Of a stretch of 64,000 bases of DNA, positions 1 to 8,534 are shown piece by piece (positions within the stretch are counted from its first letter, which is position 1; every line of letters starts with the position of its first letter). Under the pieces are notes generated by a model, which worked only from the letters and a program-made list of their open reading frames with translations, searched no databases and was not told the DNA's origin. Origin of the DNA: Dethiobacter sp. (GTDB lineage Bacteria; Bacillota; Dethiobacteria; Dethiobacterales; Dethiobacteraceae); assembly GCA_020725465.1 (NCBI GenBank), contig DYEY01000054.1:1-64000 (forward strand). Reading direction: 5' to 3'. The translations under genes and the position numbers were made by a program.

Positions 1-2344
1 GCGACATGTTCAGCGTGATGACAAGTCGCCGGCGCAGCTCGTCCTGATAGAAAAGCGGGGGCTTGATGAGAATACCATCGGAACGGATGAACTGTTCCAC
101 AATCCGCACCAGCTGGGCCAGCAAAACCTCGCGGCTGCCGCGCCAGTTATGCTTCATCTGGTCGAACACGTCTCGCGCCGTCTCAAATATGATGCGCTGG
201 GTGCGGAACTCCCGTGCCAGCCGCTCCAGTTCGATGCGGCTGACCTGGCTCACATCTGGTTTGCCTTCCAGCACCGGGGCCATTTCGGCCACCTGCGCCG
301 TTTGTCCGGCGTCTAGTTCAAGGGTACGCACCGCGGCCCAATCCAGCGCCAGCGTCGGCTGCAGCACGCGCTCAATGCGCACCACATTGGGCCAGCTGAT
401 TTCAAATTCCGCCTTGGCCAGGTCCGGTTCGACAGCTGTCTTGGGCGTAGGTGGCGGAGGCGGCCCGTCCCCGGTCCCTTCGTGGGGCAGAAAGGTGAAG
501 GGCACGCCAAAGATATTGACGTATTCCGGTTCAAACAGCTCCACTTCCGCACCAGTGTCAGGATCAACAGTCTTCTTCACTTCGTAAGATGTCCGCCGCA
601 GGCCGCGCCCCACCACCTGCTCACACAACAACTGGCTACTGAAAGCGCGCAGGCCCATGATGTGCGTGACCGTCTTGGCGTCCCAGCCCTCGGAGAGCAT
701 CCCCACGGAAATTACCTTCTGGATACCCGCCCCCGGCTGACCGGGCTTGCCCACCGTGTCCACCGTCCGCCGCAGCAGCTCGGCCTGTTCGGCTTTGGTC
801 AGCCTGGCACTCCGTTCAAGCGCATCGGCTTCTTCGGTTTCGGCGTCCGCTTCCGCCGTCTCCGGAGACGCGACCGGCTCTTCGCGCGCTTCCGCCTCCT
901 GCAGAACCTTGGAGTCGATGTGCAGGATGCGCTCCGGGTCGCACAGCTCGTCAATATGGATGCGCCGGGAGTTAAAGGCATGCTTCACCCGCGCCGCTGT
1001 CTCCGTCCGGTTGCAGATGGTGATCATCACCGGTGGGGTGGGCAGATGGGCATCTTTCCACGCCTTCCATGTCTCGCGCCAGTCCCAGCCCAGGAGATAG
1101 TAGGCATTCAACACCAGGTCGGGCAGCGGTTCTTCCGGACCGGCCGGACGGTTCAGGTCGTCTTTTACGTCCGGGTCGTTATAGATGTGGTATAGGCGCG
1201 ATTTGTAGGTCTTGGCATCGGGCACGGCGTCGTCGCGCACCACCACGCGCGGGGTCTTGACCAGCCCCGATTCGATGGCGTCGTTCAGCCCGAAGTCGCT
1301 GACGATCCAGCCAAATAGCGCCTCCTCGCTACTCTTCTTGCCCGACGGCGTGAATGGCGTTGCGGAAAAGTCGTAGCAGGTGAGGATACCCCGCGAACGG
1401 TGCAGCCGGTCCAGCCCGCCGATCCAGACCGTGGCCTCCTCGGCGCTGTCCTTCATATCCCGGCTGCGCAGGTATTTACCTTCCGCCTCCCAATTGACCC
1501 GCCAGGCGTGGTGCGCCTCGTCGTTGATTACCAGCAGGTTGCGGGTGTTGGCCATCTCGCCCAGCACCTCGCGGGTGTAGGCTTCGTCGCTCTTGGCGCC
1601 GCGCTTGTCCACGCTGCGCCGCTTCCTGACCTGCTCCTCGCTTTCCCAGGCCAGAGCGTGCCAGTTGCGCACCAGCACCTTGCCCTGGCGCAGCTTATCC
1701 AGCAGCGCCGACGGCACAATTTGAAACGCCTGGTAATAATTACCTCCAGCCGCCGGTTCCAGCACCGCCAGCCGGCTCTTCACCGTCAGCCCCGGAGCCA
1801 CCACCAGCACGTTCCTGGCAAAGCGGCTGTCTTGCGGATAGGTGACTTTGTTCAGAATCTGCCAGGCGATGAGCATGGACATGACGATGGTCTTGCCCGT
1901 TCCAGTGGCCATCTTGCAGCACTGGCGCGTAAATTCTCCGCCGTCGCCGGGAATCTCGATGCCGACGCGCTCGGCCGGAGGCGCTTCGCAGAGCCACACC
2001 AGCGTTTCCACCGCTTCCAACTGGCAGAAAAAGAAACGCCGCCACCCGAACTCTTCCGGGTCGCGCCAGTGCTCCAGCAGCCGCTTGGTGATGCTGGTGA
2101 CACCGGGGTAGCCCGCCTCGCGCCAGGCTTTTACGCGCGGGCGAATCTGGTTGACCAGCGGGATCTCCACAAAGATGCCGGGGTCGTCGAAAGCCTTGGA
2201 ATCGCCCGAGGCCACTACGTAGCCCGCCGGGCGGCGGCCCTCCACCAGGTCGAAGGTCCGCGTCTCGCGCGCGTAGCGCCAATAGCGCGCCGGTTCTTCA
2301 TAGGGTGAGTTGATGATCAGACGGTCAATGGTTGTTCTGGCCAT
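1..2344 (-). CDS. res: Type III restriction enzyme, Res subunit (3' part off window)
   Basis: This is the ATP-dependent helicase/nuclease subunit of a type III restriction-modification system, which cuts DNA after meeting unmodified sites. About 781 codons are visible and the C-terminal nuclease end lies beyond the left edge. A Walker A motif (ATGTGKT, about residues 146-152), a DEAH-type Walker B (NDEAHHAW, about residue 274) and a motif VI (QVVGRGLRR) mark a superfamily 2 helicase. The ATG at 2344 overlaps the TGA of mod (TGATG), so the two subunits are translationally coupled. No frameshift is seen in the visible part. The conserved C-terminal endonuclease residues cannot be checked here. 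Confidence 0.92.
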   Translation of the reverse strand, partial: MARTTIDRLIINSPYEEPARYWRYARETRTFDLVEGRRPAGYVVASGDSKAFDDPGIFVEIPLVNQIRPRVKAWREAGYPGVTSITKRLLEHWRDPEEFGWRRFFFCQLEAVETLVWLCEAPPAERVGIEIPGDGGEFTRQCCKMATGTGKTIVMSMLIAWQILNKVTYPQDSRFARNVLVVAPGLTVKSRLAVLEPAAGGNYYQAFQIVPSALLDKLRQGKVLVRNWHALAWESEEQVRKRRSVDKRGAKSDEAYTREVLGEMANTRNLLVINDEAHHAWRVNWEAEGKYLRSRDMKDSAEEATVWIGGLDRLHRSRGILTCYDFSATPFTPSGKKSSEEALFGWIVSDFGLNDAIESGLVKTPRVVVRDDAVPDAKTYKSRLYHIYNDPDVKDDLNRPAGPEEPLPDLVLNAYYLLGWDWRETWKAWKDAHLPTPPVMITICNRTETAARVKHAFNSRRIHIDELCDPERILHIDSKVLQEAEAREEPVASPETAEADAETEEADALERSARLTKAEQAELLRRTVDTVGKPGQPGAGIQKVISVGMLSEGWDAKTVTHIMGLRAFSSQLLCEQVVGRGLRRTSYEVKKTVDPDTGAEVELFEPEYVNIFGVPFTFLPHEGTGDGPPPPPTPKTAVEPDLAKAEFEISWPNVVRIERVLQPTLALDWAAVRTLELDAGQTAQVAEMAPVLEGKPDVSQVSRIELERLAREFRTQRIIFETARDVFDQMKHNWRGSREVLLAQLVRIVEQFIRSDGILIKPPLFYQDELRRRLVITLNMS

Positions 2345-5229
2345 CATTCCACCTCCAGAACCTTCAGGCTCTCAATACCCCGGTCGTCCACGATCTTAAC
2401 GGCGATGCGCCGGTGCTCGCCCGGCACAAAGGGCAGCGAGACCGTACCACGATAAGCCTCCAGCAATTCCCCGTCGATTTCGGTCCTGAGGCTCTTTGCC
2501 AGCCTGGCCCAGCCTTCCTTGGCCCCAGCCATCGGAAAGAACACCTGCCGTGGATAGAGGCTGCGGCCGTCGTAGTCGGTGTCCAGCAGCCAGAGGGCGA
2601 TCTTGTCCGCACCGCCCGATTCGATGGCGCCGGTCTTGGTGTTGTAGTAGTCGAAGCCGTGTACAGAAACGCGGTATTGGCCCTTGTCCGCGCCCTCTGT
2701 GATGCGCTCCACCTCCACATCCGGCTGGCCGATCAGCCAGAAGGATTGGTTGGTGGCCCGTTTTTTCTTTAAGTCGTCGGTCAGGAGGTCGGCATTCATC
2801 TGCGCTTTCAGCAGGGTGACACCTGGCCAGTTGATTTCGTCAATGTCCTTTGCCGCCTCCGGGTCAAATTGGAACGCGGCGAAAACAATGAGTTTGGGCC
2901 GGGGAACCAGGGTTTGTGCCTCTTCGATGGCTTGGGCCACCTGGCGCTGTTCCAGCGGGGCGTGCTCCGGGCCGAAGGAAACGGCGACGCGCTGCGGGGC
3001 GTAGGCTGTGCCTTCTTCGTGTACTGAGTCGGTCCCTTCGCTGCTGGGCCGGGTCTCGCCGTCAGCATGTAAAAAGCGACAGCCGGGCAAAGGCTCCAGG
3101 CGTGCGAAGCGGATGTATTGTCCGGCTTTCCCCCGGATACCAGTTCTCAGCAGTTCGTCGCGCCATTCAGCCTGGCGGAGCGTTTCGCCTGAGCGGGCGA
3201 TGGAAACATCGGCATGTTGCGGCTGGTTTTCTAAAATCTCCTCCACCGATTTCACAACCGGTGCCGGCACAGCCTCCACCGTGAACGGACCGCTGACGCG
3301 CTTTTTCTTGCGGTCCACCAGCGGTTGGTCGTAGAGCGTCTCCTGCGGCGCGTGCCGGGCGATGGCCTCGTCCATGGCCTTTTGCATTACGCGGCGGGCG
3401 TCATGGAAGGCCTCAAACGCGGTGCGCACCGCTTCTGGCCACCCGGCCGGGAACTCAAACGGCACCTCCCATTCCAGCAGCGCGCCAGCCGGGGCGCCCT
3501 GGCCTGACGGCAGCTTGACCGTCTCGCCCTCTGGTTTGCGGAAGTCCACGGTCTTTCCAGCCCGTCCGCCCTGCGTCACCTTAAACGGCGCGGGCGGATT
3601 TGCACGCAGCGCAAGGTTCAGTTCTGCCAGCGCCTGCTCAACGGACGGATGCAAGCGGGCGAAAATGCCATCGATCTCCGGGTTATTGGCGATGGACTTG
3701 AGGGTCACATGCGGTACGGTCTTGTATTTAAAGCCGGAACCGACACCCTCTTCAGGGTGCGCCAGTTCGTAGTAGTCGAACACAGCAGTCATCAGGCGCT
3801 GTTTCGCCAGCGTTAACGCCACGCGCGAGGTGTCGCAGGTAATCCAGCGCCGGCCCCACTGCTCAGCCACATAAGCCGTGGTACCGGAACCGCAGGTCGG
3901 GTCGAAGACCAGGTCACCGGGGTCAGTGGTCATGAGGAGGCAGCGCTCGATAATTTTAGGATTAGTTTGTATAACATAAATCTTTTCCAGTGCACCAGCA
4001 GTGTCTAACCATGGATTAGTAAGTTTTTGATATGGAAAATCATCATGATATAAAATATATCTTGGTAAATCCCCATCTACTTGTAATCTTTTTTGTGAAG
4101 CTAATATTTCCATTTTTTCTTTTGTGGTAAGCCAACATTGTCCTTTTGGTGGCCGATATACTCTTCCTTCAAATTCGAAATCATAAACATTGGATTCGGA
4201 ATATGAAGGAGCCAACTGAGAAACTGTAGTATAAACCCTTGAACATTCGGGAAGCGGCACTTTACCATTTCTCTCATCAGAAGTTAGTGGTCTTCTTGTC
4301 TCATCTTCCAATTCAACAAATCTCCATTGTGTGCTTAGAGGCTTAATTTTTATATATAACTGATAGTATTTGATTTTATTTTTTGCATACCATAAAATGT
4401 AATCACACATATTTTCTAAGGTTTTACCACCTAATGGCATTAATTTCTTTCTAAAAGTAATTAAAGAAACAAAATTGTCTTTCCCAAATAATTCATCCAT
4501 TAAGCATCGGATTAAGTGAACATTTTCATCTCCAATCTGTACAAAACAGCTCCCACTTTCAGTAAGTAACTCTTTTGCCAGCAACAGCCGGTCACGCAGG
4601 TAGGTCAGGTACGAGTGGATGCCCAGCTCCCAGGTGTCGCGGAAGGCGCGGATCTGCTCCGGTTCAGCGGTCAGGTCCTCGTCTTTGCCGTCTTTCACGT
4701 CGCGCTTGTTGACGAAGGGCTGGAAGTTGGAGCCATATTTGATGCCGTAGGGCGGGTCGATGTAGACCATCTGCACCTTGCCCGCCATACCCTCTTTTTC
4801 CAGCAGCGAGTTCATCACCAGCAGGTTGTCGCCGGCCACCAGGCGATTGCTCCAGCCGTGGGCATGCCTGTAAAACTCGATGGCCTGGCACAGCGGCGGG
4901 TTTTCTTCGGCAGTCTCGAAAAGTGTCAGTTGCCTCTGGCTGTCGCCGTTGCGTTTGCGTACCGCCTCAATGATGGTGCGCGGGTCGATGCGCTCGTGGA
5001 CGTGCAGCGAGACGGTCGGCACCTGGAAGGAGGTGTGCTCGGCCTTGCCAGCCCAGACCAGCTGCGGATCCAGGTGCGGGTCGTAGGTATAAGTTTTCGT
5101 TTTCTGTCCCACGTCCGGGTCGGTATCTGGCGTGACTAGCCCGACTGGCGGATTGTTTGCCCGCTGCTTGCCTTTATGTTCGTAGGATTCTATCAGGCGT
5201 TTAGCTTTCTTCTTTTCTGTTCTGGCCAT
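2344..5229 (-). CDS. mod: Type III DNA methyltransferase, Mod subunit
   Basis: This is the modification and specificity subunit of the type III system, probably an adenine-N6 methyltransferase. The DPPY catalytic motif (residues 158-161) comes before the AdoMet-binding DPTCGSGT motif (about 440), the beta-class order. The region between them should be the target recognition domain and is strikingly AT-rich (see the separate entry). ATG 5229 is chosen because AAAGGTGG lies just upstream; an open frame continues 35 codons further without such a site. At about 961 residues the protein is longer than many Mod proteins; the long C-terminal part is not assigned. It is followed directly by res. Confidence 0.92.
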   Translation of the reverse strand: MARTEKKKAKRLIESYEHKGKQRANNPPVGLVTPDTDPDVGQKTKTYTYDPHLDPQLVWAGKAEHTSFQVPTVSLHVHERIDPRTIIEAVRKRNGDSQRQLTLFETAEENPPLCQAIEFYRHAHGWSNRLVAGDNLLVMNSLLEKEGMAGKVQMVYIDPPYGIKYGSNFQPFVNKRDVKDGKDEDLTAEPEQIRAFRDTWELGIHSYLTYLRDRLLLAKELLTESGSCFVQIGDENVHLIRCLMDELFGKDNFVSLITFRKKLMPLGGKTLENMCDYILWYAKNKIKYYQLYIKIKPLSTQWRFVELEDETRRPLTSDERNGKVPLPECSRVYTTVSQLAPSYSESNVYDFEFEGRVYRPPKGQCWLTTKEKMEILASQKRLQVDGDLPRYILYHDDFPYQKLTNPWLDTAGALEKIYVIQTNPKIIERCLLMTTDPGDLVFDPTCGSGTTAYVAEQWGRRWITCDTSRVALTLAKQRLMTAVFDYYELAHPEEGVGSGFKYKTVPHVTLKSIANNPEIDGIFARLHPSVEQALAELNLALRANPPAPFKVTQGGRAGKTVDFRKPEGETVKLPSGQGAPAGALLEWEVPFEFPAGWPEAVRTAFEAFHDARRVMQKAMDEAIARHAPQETLYDQPLVDRKKKRVSGPFTVEAVPAPVVKSVEEILENQPQHADVSIARSGETLRQAEWRDELLRTGIRGKAGQYIRFARLEPLPGCRFLHADGETRPSSEGTDSVHEEGTAYAPQRVAVSFGPEHAPLEQRQVAQAIEEAQTLVPRPKLIVFAAFQFDPEAAKDIDEINWPGVTLLKAQMNADLLTDDLKKKRATNQSFWLIGQPDVEVERITEGADKGQYRVSVHGFDYYNTKTGAIESGGADKIALWLLDTDYDGRSLYPRQVFFPMAGAKEGWARLAKSLRTEIDGELLEAYRGTVSLPFVPGEHRRIAVKIVDDRGIESLKVLEVE
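3945..4580 (-). other. AT-rich mosaic segment in mod (putative target recognition domain)
   Basis: Within mod, roughly residues 216-428 are encoded by DNA that is visibly far richer in A and T than both flanks, with abrupt borders near 3945 and 4580. The reading frame stays open across both borders. The segment lies between the DPPY and DPTCGSGT motifs, where beta-class methyltransferases carry the target recognition domain. Replacement of this domain by recombination is the inferred cause. Confidence 0.7.
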
Positions 5230-5339
5230 AATAAATCCACCTTTCATCGCGTCATATGCCAATACCCTGGCTTTTTTAACCTTAGCCCGGAAGAACTTTC
5301 TGAGGATTGCACCCGGCAAGGAAAAGTCTGCCACTTATC

Positions 5340-5368
5340 ATTATACCTCATCTTCTGCACCCTTAAAA
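5340..5368 (-). promoter_or_regulatory. Possible promoter of mod-res
   Basis: On the minus strand a TATAAT at 5345-5340 is preceded after 17 bases by a poor -35 (TTTTAA). It lies about 110 bases upstream of the mod start. The -10 is convincing and the -35 is not. Confidence 0.4.
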
Positions 5369-5391
5369 TAACCGATTCCTCAAAAAACTGT

Positions 5392-5419
5392 TTGACATTT
5401 GGCCGGGTTTTGGTATTAT
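5392..5419 (+). promoter_or_regulatory. Promoter of the leuA T-box leader
   Basis: TTGACA at 5392-5397 and TATTAT at 5414-5419 with 16 bases between them form a good sigma-A promoter. Transcription would begin near 5426, just ahead of T-box stem I. Confidence 0.7.
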
Positions 5420-5425
5420 AGACAG

Positions 5426-5677
5426 TAATAAATCCATTGAAAACGATGACGGGGAAAGTAAGTCAGGTAACCGGGTTCAGAGAGCCGCCGTAAGGTGTGA
5501 GGCGGTCCCGGCCCTACAGACCGAAACTCACCCCGGAGTGCCGGCCGAAAGCATTGCGAGTAGACCCGGCCGCAGCCTGCGTTAAAGGGCCTGAGAGGGT
5601 ATAACATTGTTTTGTGTTGTGCCAATTAGAGTGGTACCGCGGAGGTAGCTTTCGTCTCTATTGACGGAGGCTTTTTT
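5426..5677 (+). promoter_or_regulatory. T-box riboswitch, leucine specifier (CUC)
   Basis: This leader reads uncharged tRNA and switches between antiterminator and terminator. The conserved T-box sequence AGAGTGGTACCGCGG lies at 5628-5642. In stem I, AGTA (5457-5460) and GAAA (5523-5526) fit the specifier-loop S-turn, followed by CTC at 5527-5529 and then ACCCCGGAG, which lines up with known leaders. CUC reads tRNA-Leu(GAG), matching the downstream leuA. The leader ends in an intrinsic terminator 29 bases before the leuA start. A one-base shifted reading (ACU, Thr) is possible but fits both spacing and gene function less well. Confidence 0.93.
5648..5677 (+). terminator. T-box intrinsic terminator
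   Basis: GCTTTCGTC (5648-5656) pairs fully, with G-U pairs, with GACGGAGGC (5663-5671) and is followed by six T. It would form when tRNA-Leu is charged and stop transcription before leuA. Confidence 0.9.
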
Positions 5678-5705
5678 ATTTAAATCAGCAAGGAGGGCAT
5701 TACAG

Positions 5706-7256
5706 ATGGAAAAGGTGAAAATTTTTGATTCTACCCTGCGTGACGGTGAACAGACCCCCGGTGCCAGGCTCAACCGTGAAGAAAAACTTAAAATCGCCAG
5801 GCAGCTGGCCAGGCTTAACGTGGATATCATCGAAGCCGGTTTTCCCGTCTCTTCTCCCGGCGAACTCAAAGCGGTGCAGGCCATCGCCAGGGAGGTTAAA
5901 GGGCCGGTGATCGCCGCCCTGGCCCGGACAATACGGGAAGACATCGATGCCGCCTGGGAGGCGGTGAAATATGCAGAAAGGCCACGCATTCACACTTTCC
6001 TCGGTTCTTCGGAAATTCACATGAAGTACAAACTGCGTAAAGACCCGGAAGTCCTTCTGAACATGGGCGTGGAAGCTGTAAAGTATGCCAAAAGGTATAC
6101 CTCCGATGTGCAGTACTCCCTGGAAGACGCCACCCGCAGCGACGAGGACTACATGTGCCGTGTCATTGAGGCGGTAATTGCAGCCGGCGCCACCACCATA
6201 AACATTCCGGACACGGTAGGCTATGCGGTGCCCGAGCAGTTCAGCCGCCTGATTACCAATATTTTAAACCGCGTTCCCAATATCGACAAAGCTACCCTCA
6301 GCGTCCACTGTCATGACGACCTGGGTCTGGCTGTTGCCAACTCGCTGGCGGCGGTACAATGCGGCGCACGCCAGGTGGAATGCAACATCAACGGCATAGG
6401 TGAGCGGGCGGGAAACGCTTCGCTGGAGGAGATCGTGGTTGCTCTGCTGATTCGCCGGGATTATTTCGATAAGTACAAAACCGACATTAATTACAGGGAA
6501 ATTTACAAGACCAGCCGCCTGGTCAGCAGCCTGACCGGAATACCCATTCCGGTCAACAAGGCGGTTATCGGTATCAATGCTTTTGCCCATTCTTCCGGTA
6601 TACACCAGGACGGGGTGCTTAAAGAAAAATCAACCTATGAGATAATAAACGCTGAGCTGATCGGCGGCAAAGCGGCCCAAATGGTGCTGACCGCCCGCTC
6701 GGGGCGTCACGCCGTCAAGCACGAGCTGCAGGAAATGGGGTTCACCCTTTGCGGCGATGAGTTTGAGGAATTCTACCAGTCCTTCCTGGAGCTGGCTGAC
6801 AAGAAGAAAGAAGTGTTCCGCGAAGACCTGGAAGCGCTGATGGCGGACCGCCTGGCCTATACCGCCCCCACCTTTGTCCTGGATTACCTGCAAACGGTAA
6901 GCGGCACCAAAAGTATCCCGTCCGCTGTGGTCAGGCTGAATAAAAACGGGGAAACTTTTGTGGCCACCGACTGCGGCGCCGGTCCCATAGACGCCGCCTA
7001 TAACGCTATCGACAAGATAACCGGGTTGAATCCGCGCCTGGAAAACTACAACCTGCGCGGCGTCACCGAAGGACGCAAGGCCCTGGGTGAGGTGACTATC
7101 AAACTGACCTACCAGGATAAGACCATATTGGGGCGCGGCACTTCCACCGATATAATCGAGGCTTCGGTCAAAGCCTACCTTAACGGTGTCAACAAACTGG
7201 TCCTGCTGTCCGGTCTTAACGGTAACGGCAACGGGCAAAAAGAGAAGGGGCTTTAA
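5706..7256 (+). CDS. leuA: 2-isopropylmalate synthase
   Basis: LeuA condenses 2-ketoisovalerate with acetyl-CoA in the first committed step of leucine synthesis. The 516-residue protein opens with the DRE-TIM metallolyase signature (DSTLRDGEQTPG), has the metal-binding HCHDDLG motif, the GIGERAGN loop and the SSGIHQDG motif, and ends in an allosteric LeuA_dimer domain. AAGGAGG lies about 8 bases before ATG 5706. A citramalate synthase is the alternative in this family, but the upstream leucine-specific T-box favours LeuA. The gene stands alone, with no leuCDB beside it, and a hairpin overlaps its stop codon. Confidence 0.93.
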   Translation: MEKVKIFDSTLRDGEQTPGARLNREEKLKIARQLARLNVDIIEAGFPVSSPGELKAVQAIAREVKGPVIAALARTIREDIDAAWEAVKYAERPRIHTFLGSSEIHMKYKLRKDPEVLLNMGVEAVKYAKRYTSDVQYSLEDATRSDEDYMCRVIEAVIAAGATTINIPDTVGYAVPEQFSRLITNILNRVPNIDKATLSVHCHDDLGLAVANSLAAVQCGARQVECNINGIGERAGNASLEEIVVALLIRRDYFDKYKTDINYREIYKTSRLVSSLTGIPIPVNKAVIGINAFAHSSGIHQDGVLKEKSTYEIINAELIGGKAAQMVLTARSGRHAVKHELQEMGFTLCGDEFEEFYQSFLELADKKKEVFREDLEALMADRLAYTAPTFVLDYLQTVSGTKSIPSAVVRLNKNGETFVATDCGAGPIDAAYNAIDKITGLNPRLENYNLRGVTEGRKALGEVTIKLTYQDKTILGRGTSTDIIEASVKAYLNGVNKLVLLSGLNGNGNGQKEKGL

Positions 7257-7272
7257 ATAAGCCCCTTCTCTT
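7240..7272. terminator. Bidirectional terminator between leuA and a converging small ORF
   Basis: A perfect 14-base inverted repeat (7240-7253 and 7259-7272, loop of 5) covers the stop codons of leuA and of the converging small gene. On the minus strand it is followed by five T; on the plus strand by a pyrimidine-rich tract. It can serve both transcripts. Confidence 0.8.
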
Positions 7273-7411
7273 CTTCCTCTTCTTTCGTTGTTGTTTCTTC
7301 TTCTCTGCCGGGGAACACGGTGTTTTTCAGCGGCAGGTAATTCTCCGGAGGATAGAAAGCAATGTCGTCCAGGAAAAGGTCGTATTGCTGCCAGGGGATC
7401 ATGTTTTCCAT
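7253..7411 (-). CDS. Small acidic protein downstream of yneA (52 aa)
   Basis: A 52-codon frame opens at ATG 7411 behind GGGAGGTGG and ends in the leuA/yneA terminator stem. It begins MENMIPWQQYDLF, is rich in aromatic and proline residues in the middle (FYPPENYLPL) and ends with a run of Glu and Lys. No family is recognised. It lies 50 bases after yneA on the same strand, so it is probably co-transcribed in the SOS unit. The good ribosome site and position support a real gene; function is unknown. Confidence 0.6.
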   Translation of the reverse strand: MENMIPWQQYDLFLDDIAFYPPENYLPLKNTVFPGREEETTTKEEEEEKGLI

Positions 7412-7461
7412 GCGGCCACCTCCCACCCTGGCGTTATTCTTGCCGGAACGGGAGACTTTTA

Positions 7462-7779
7462 TTACCGGGGCAGGTTCAGCACCTGGCCGGCACGGATGAG
7501 CGGTGAAACCAGACTGTTGATAAAAATAATTTCGTCCACATATTCGCGGATGTCACGGCCCCGGGGCAGGTGGGCCGCAGCCAGGGACCAGAGCGTGTCA
7601 CCTTCCGCCACCACCAACTGAAGTGTGCCCCTTTCCTGTCCGGTGGCAGTGCGGCTCAAGGCCAGGCCAGCGGGTAGCAGCAGGGAAAGCGCCGCCAGTA
7701 GAATCAGTACGCGCAGTTTTGACCTGTTGGCCTGCCGGCGGCGTTGCCGGGCACGTTGCAGTGACTGCCGGGCCATCAT
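7462..7779 (-). CDS. yneA: YneA-like SOS cell-division inhibitor, LysM domain
   Basis: YneA proteins are short-lived membrane proteins that delay septation after DNA damage. The 105-residue product has a basic N-terminus, one hydrophobic segment (about residues 22-41) and a C-terminal LysM domain (VAEGDTLWSLA to AGQVLNLPR). It is divergent from lexA, as in Bacillus, and its promoter contains a LexA box. GGGGTGA precedes ATG 7779. Family assignment rests on architecture and position because YneA sequences are poorly conserved. Confidence 0.8.
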   Translation of the reverse strand: MMARQSLQRARQRRRQANRSKLRVLILLAALSLLLPAGLALSRTATGQERGTLQLVVAEGDTLWSLAAAHLPRGRDIREYVDEIIFINSLVSPLIRAGQVLNLPR

Positions 7780-7789
7780 TGGAAATCAC

Positions 7790-7805
7790 CCCAAACACCT
7801 GTTTG
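7790..7805. promoter_or_regulatory. Degenerate third LexA-like palindrome
   Basis: Arms of seven bases (CCAAACA and TGTTTGG) around two bases lie just downstream of the yneA -10. Compared with the Gram-positive LexA consensus two positions differ, so it would be a weak site at best. Confidence 0.35.
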
Positions 7806-7810
7806 GCCTG

Positions 7811-7839
7811 ATTCTATCACGAACACGTGTTCCTGTCAA
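7811..7839 (-). promoter_or_regulatory. yneA promoter with LexA box in its spacer
   Basis: On the minus strand TTGACA (7839-7834) and TAGAAT (7816-7811) are spaced by 17 bases. The spacer holds CGAACACGTGTTCC (plus strand 7820-7833), an exact match to the Gram-positive LexA consensus CGAACRNRYGTTYC. Repressor bound here would occlude polymerase. Confidence 0.88.
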
Positions 7840-7858
7840 CGGTTTTTGAACAAAAATC

Positions 7859-7898
7859 CGAACAAATGTTTGACTGCTGGCCGTATTATTGATATAAT
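7859..7898 (+). promoter_or_regulatory. lexA promoter with overlapping LexA box
   Basis: TTGACT (7870-7875), 17 bases, then TATAAT (7893-7898) is a strong promoter. The LexA box CGAACAAATGTTTG (7859-7872, one mismatch) overlaps the -35, giving autoregulation. The same 14-mer stands before recA. Confidence 0.88.
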
Positions 7899-7919
7899 AT
7901 GGTAAGCGAGGTGATGGCG

Positions 7920-8534
7920 ATGGACGACCTGACTCCAAGACAAATGCAGATATTGGAATTCATCAGGCGTGAAGTAAAGACCCGGAACTACCCTCCGTCG
8001 GTCCGGGAAATCGGTGAAGCGGTGGGGTTGTCCTCCAGTTCTACGGTGCATACCCACCTGGCCAAGCTGGAAAGCAAAGGCTATATCCGCCGGGACCCGA
8101 CCAAGCCCAGGGCTATCGAGTTGCTGGATGACACCCTGCCGGATATGTTTTTGCCGGAGATTGTACCGGTGCCGGTGGTGGGCCAGGTTACGGCCGGTGA
8201 ACCCATACTGGCGGAAGAAAACATTGAAGAGTATTTTCCCCTGCCAAAGGAGATGGTCCGGCAGGACACGGTGTTTATGCTGCGCATCCGCGGTGACAGT
8301 ATGGTCAACGCCGGCATCATGGACGGTGATTATGCCATCGTCCGCCAGCAGCCTTCGGCGCAAAACGGAGAAATCGTAGTGGCCCTGCTGGAAGAAGAAG
8401 CCACGGTGAAACGGTTTTACCGGGAGAAAGACCATGTGCGGCTGCAGCCGGAAAACGATGGCTATGAGCCGATCATCACTTCCGGCGTGACGGTGATTGG
8501 CAAGGTTATCGGGGTTTTCCGGCGCTTCCGTTAA
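7920..8534 (+). CDS. lexA: SOS repressor LexA
   Basis: LexA represses DNA-damage genes until RecA filaments trigger its self-cleavage. The 204-residue protein has the N-terminal winged helix-turn-helix ([12 protein letters not shown] through about residue 65) and the C-terminal S24 protease. The cleavage bond Ala92-Gly93 and the Ser127/Lys164 dyad (GDSMVN, ATVKRF) are all present, so it should be inducible. ATG 7920 is preferred over in-frame starts at 7899 and 7914 because GAGGTG ends 6 bases before it. The gene is monocistronic and divergent from yneA. Confidence 0.97.
   Translation: MDDLTPRQMQILEFIRREVKTRNYPPSVREIGEAVGLSSSSTVHTHLAKLESKGYIRRDPTKPRAIELLDDTLPDMFLPEIVPVPVVGQVTAGEPILAEENIEEYFPLPKEMVRQDTVFMLRIRGDSMVNAGIMDGDYAIVRQQPSAQNGEIVVALLEEEATVKRFYREKDHVRLQPENDGYEPIITSGVTVIGKVIGVFRRFR

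Noticed and set aside
1-5334. Restriction-modification genes as part of a larger defence island
   Set aside because: Only the two type III genes are visible; the left flank is cut off and the right flank is leuA, so no island can be claimed.
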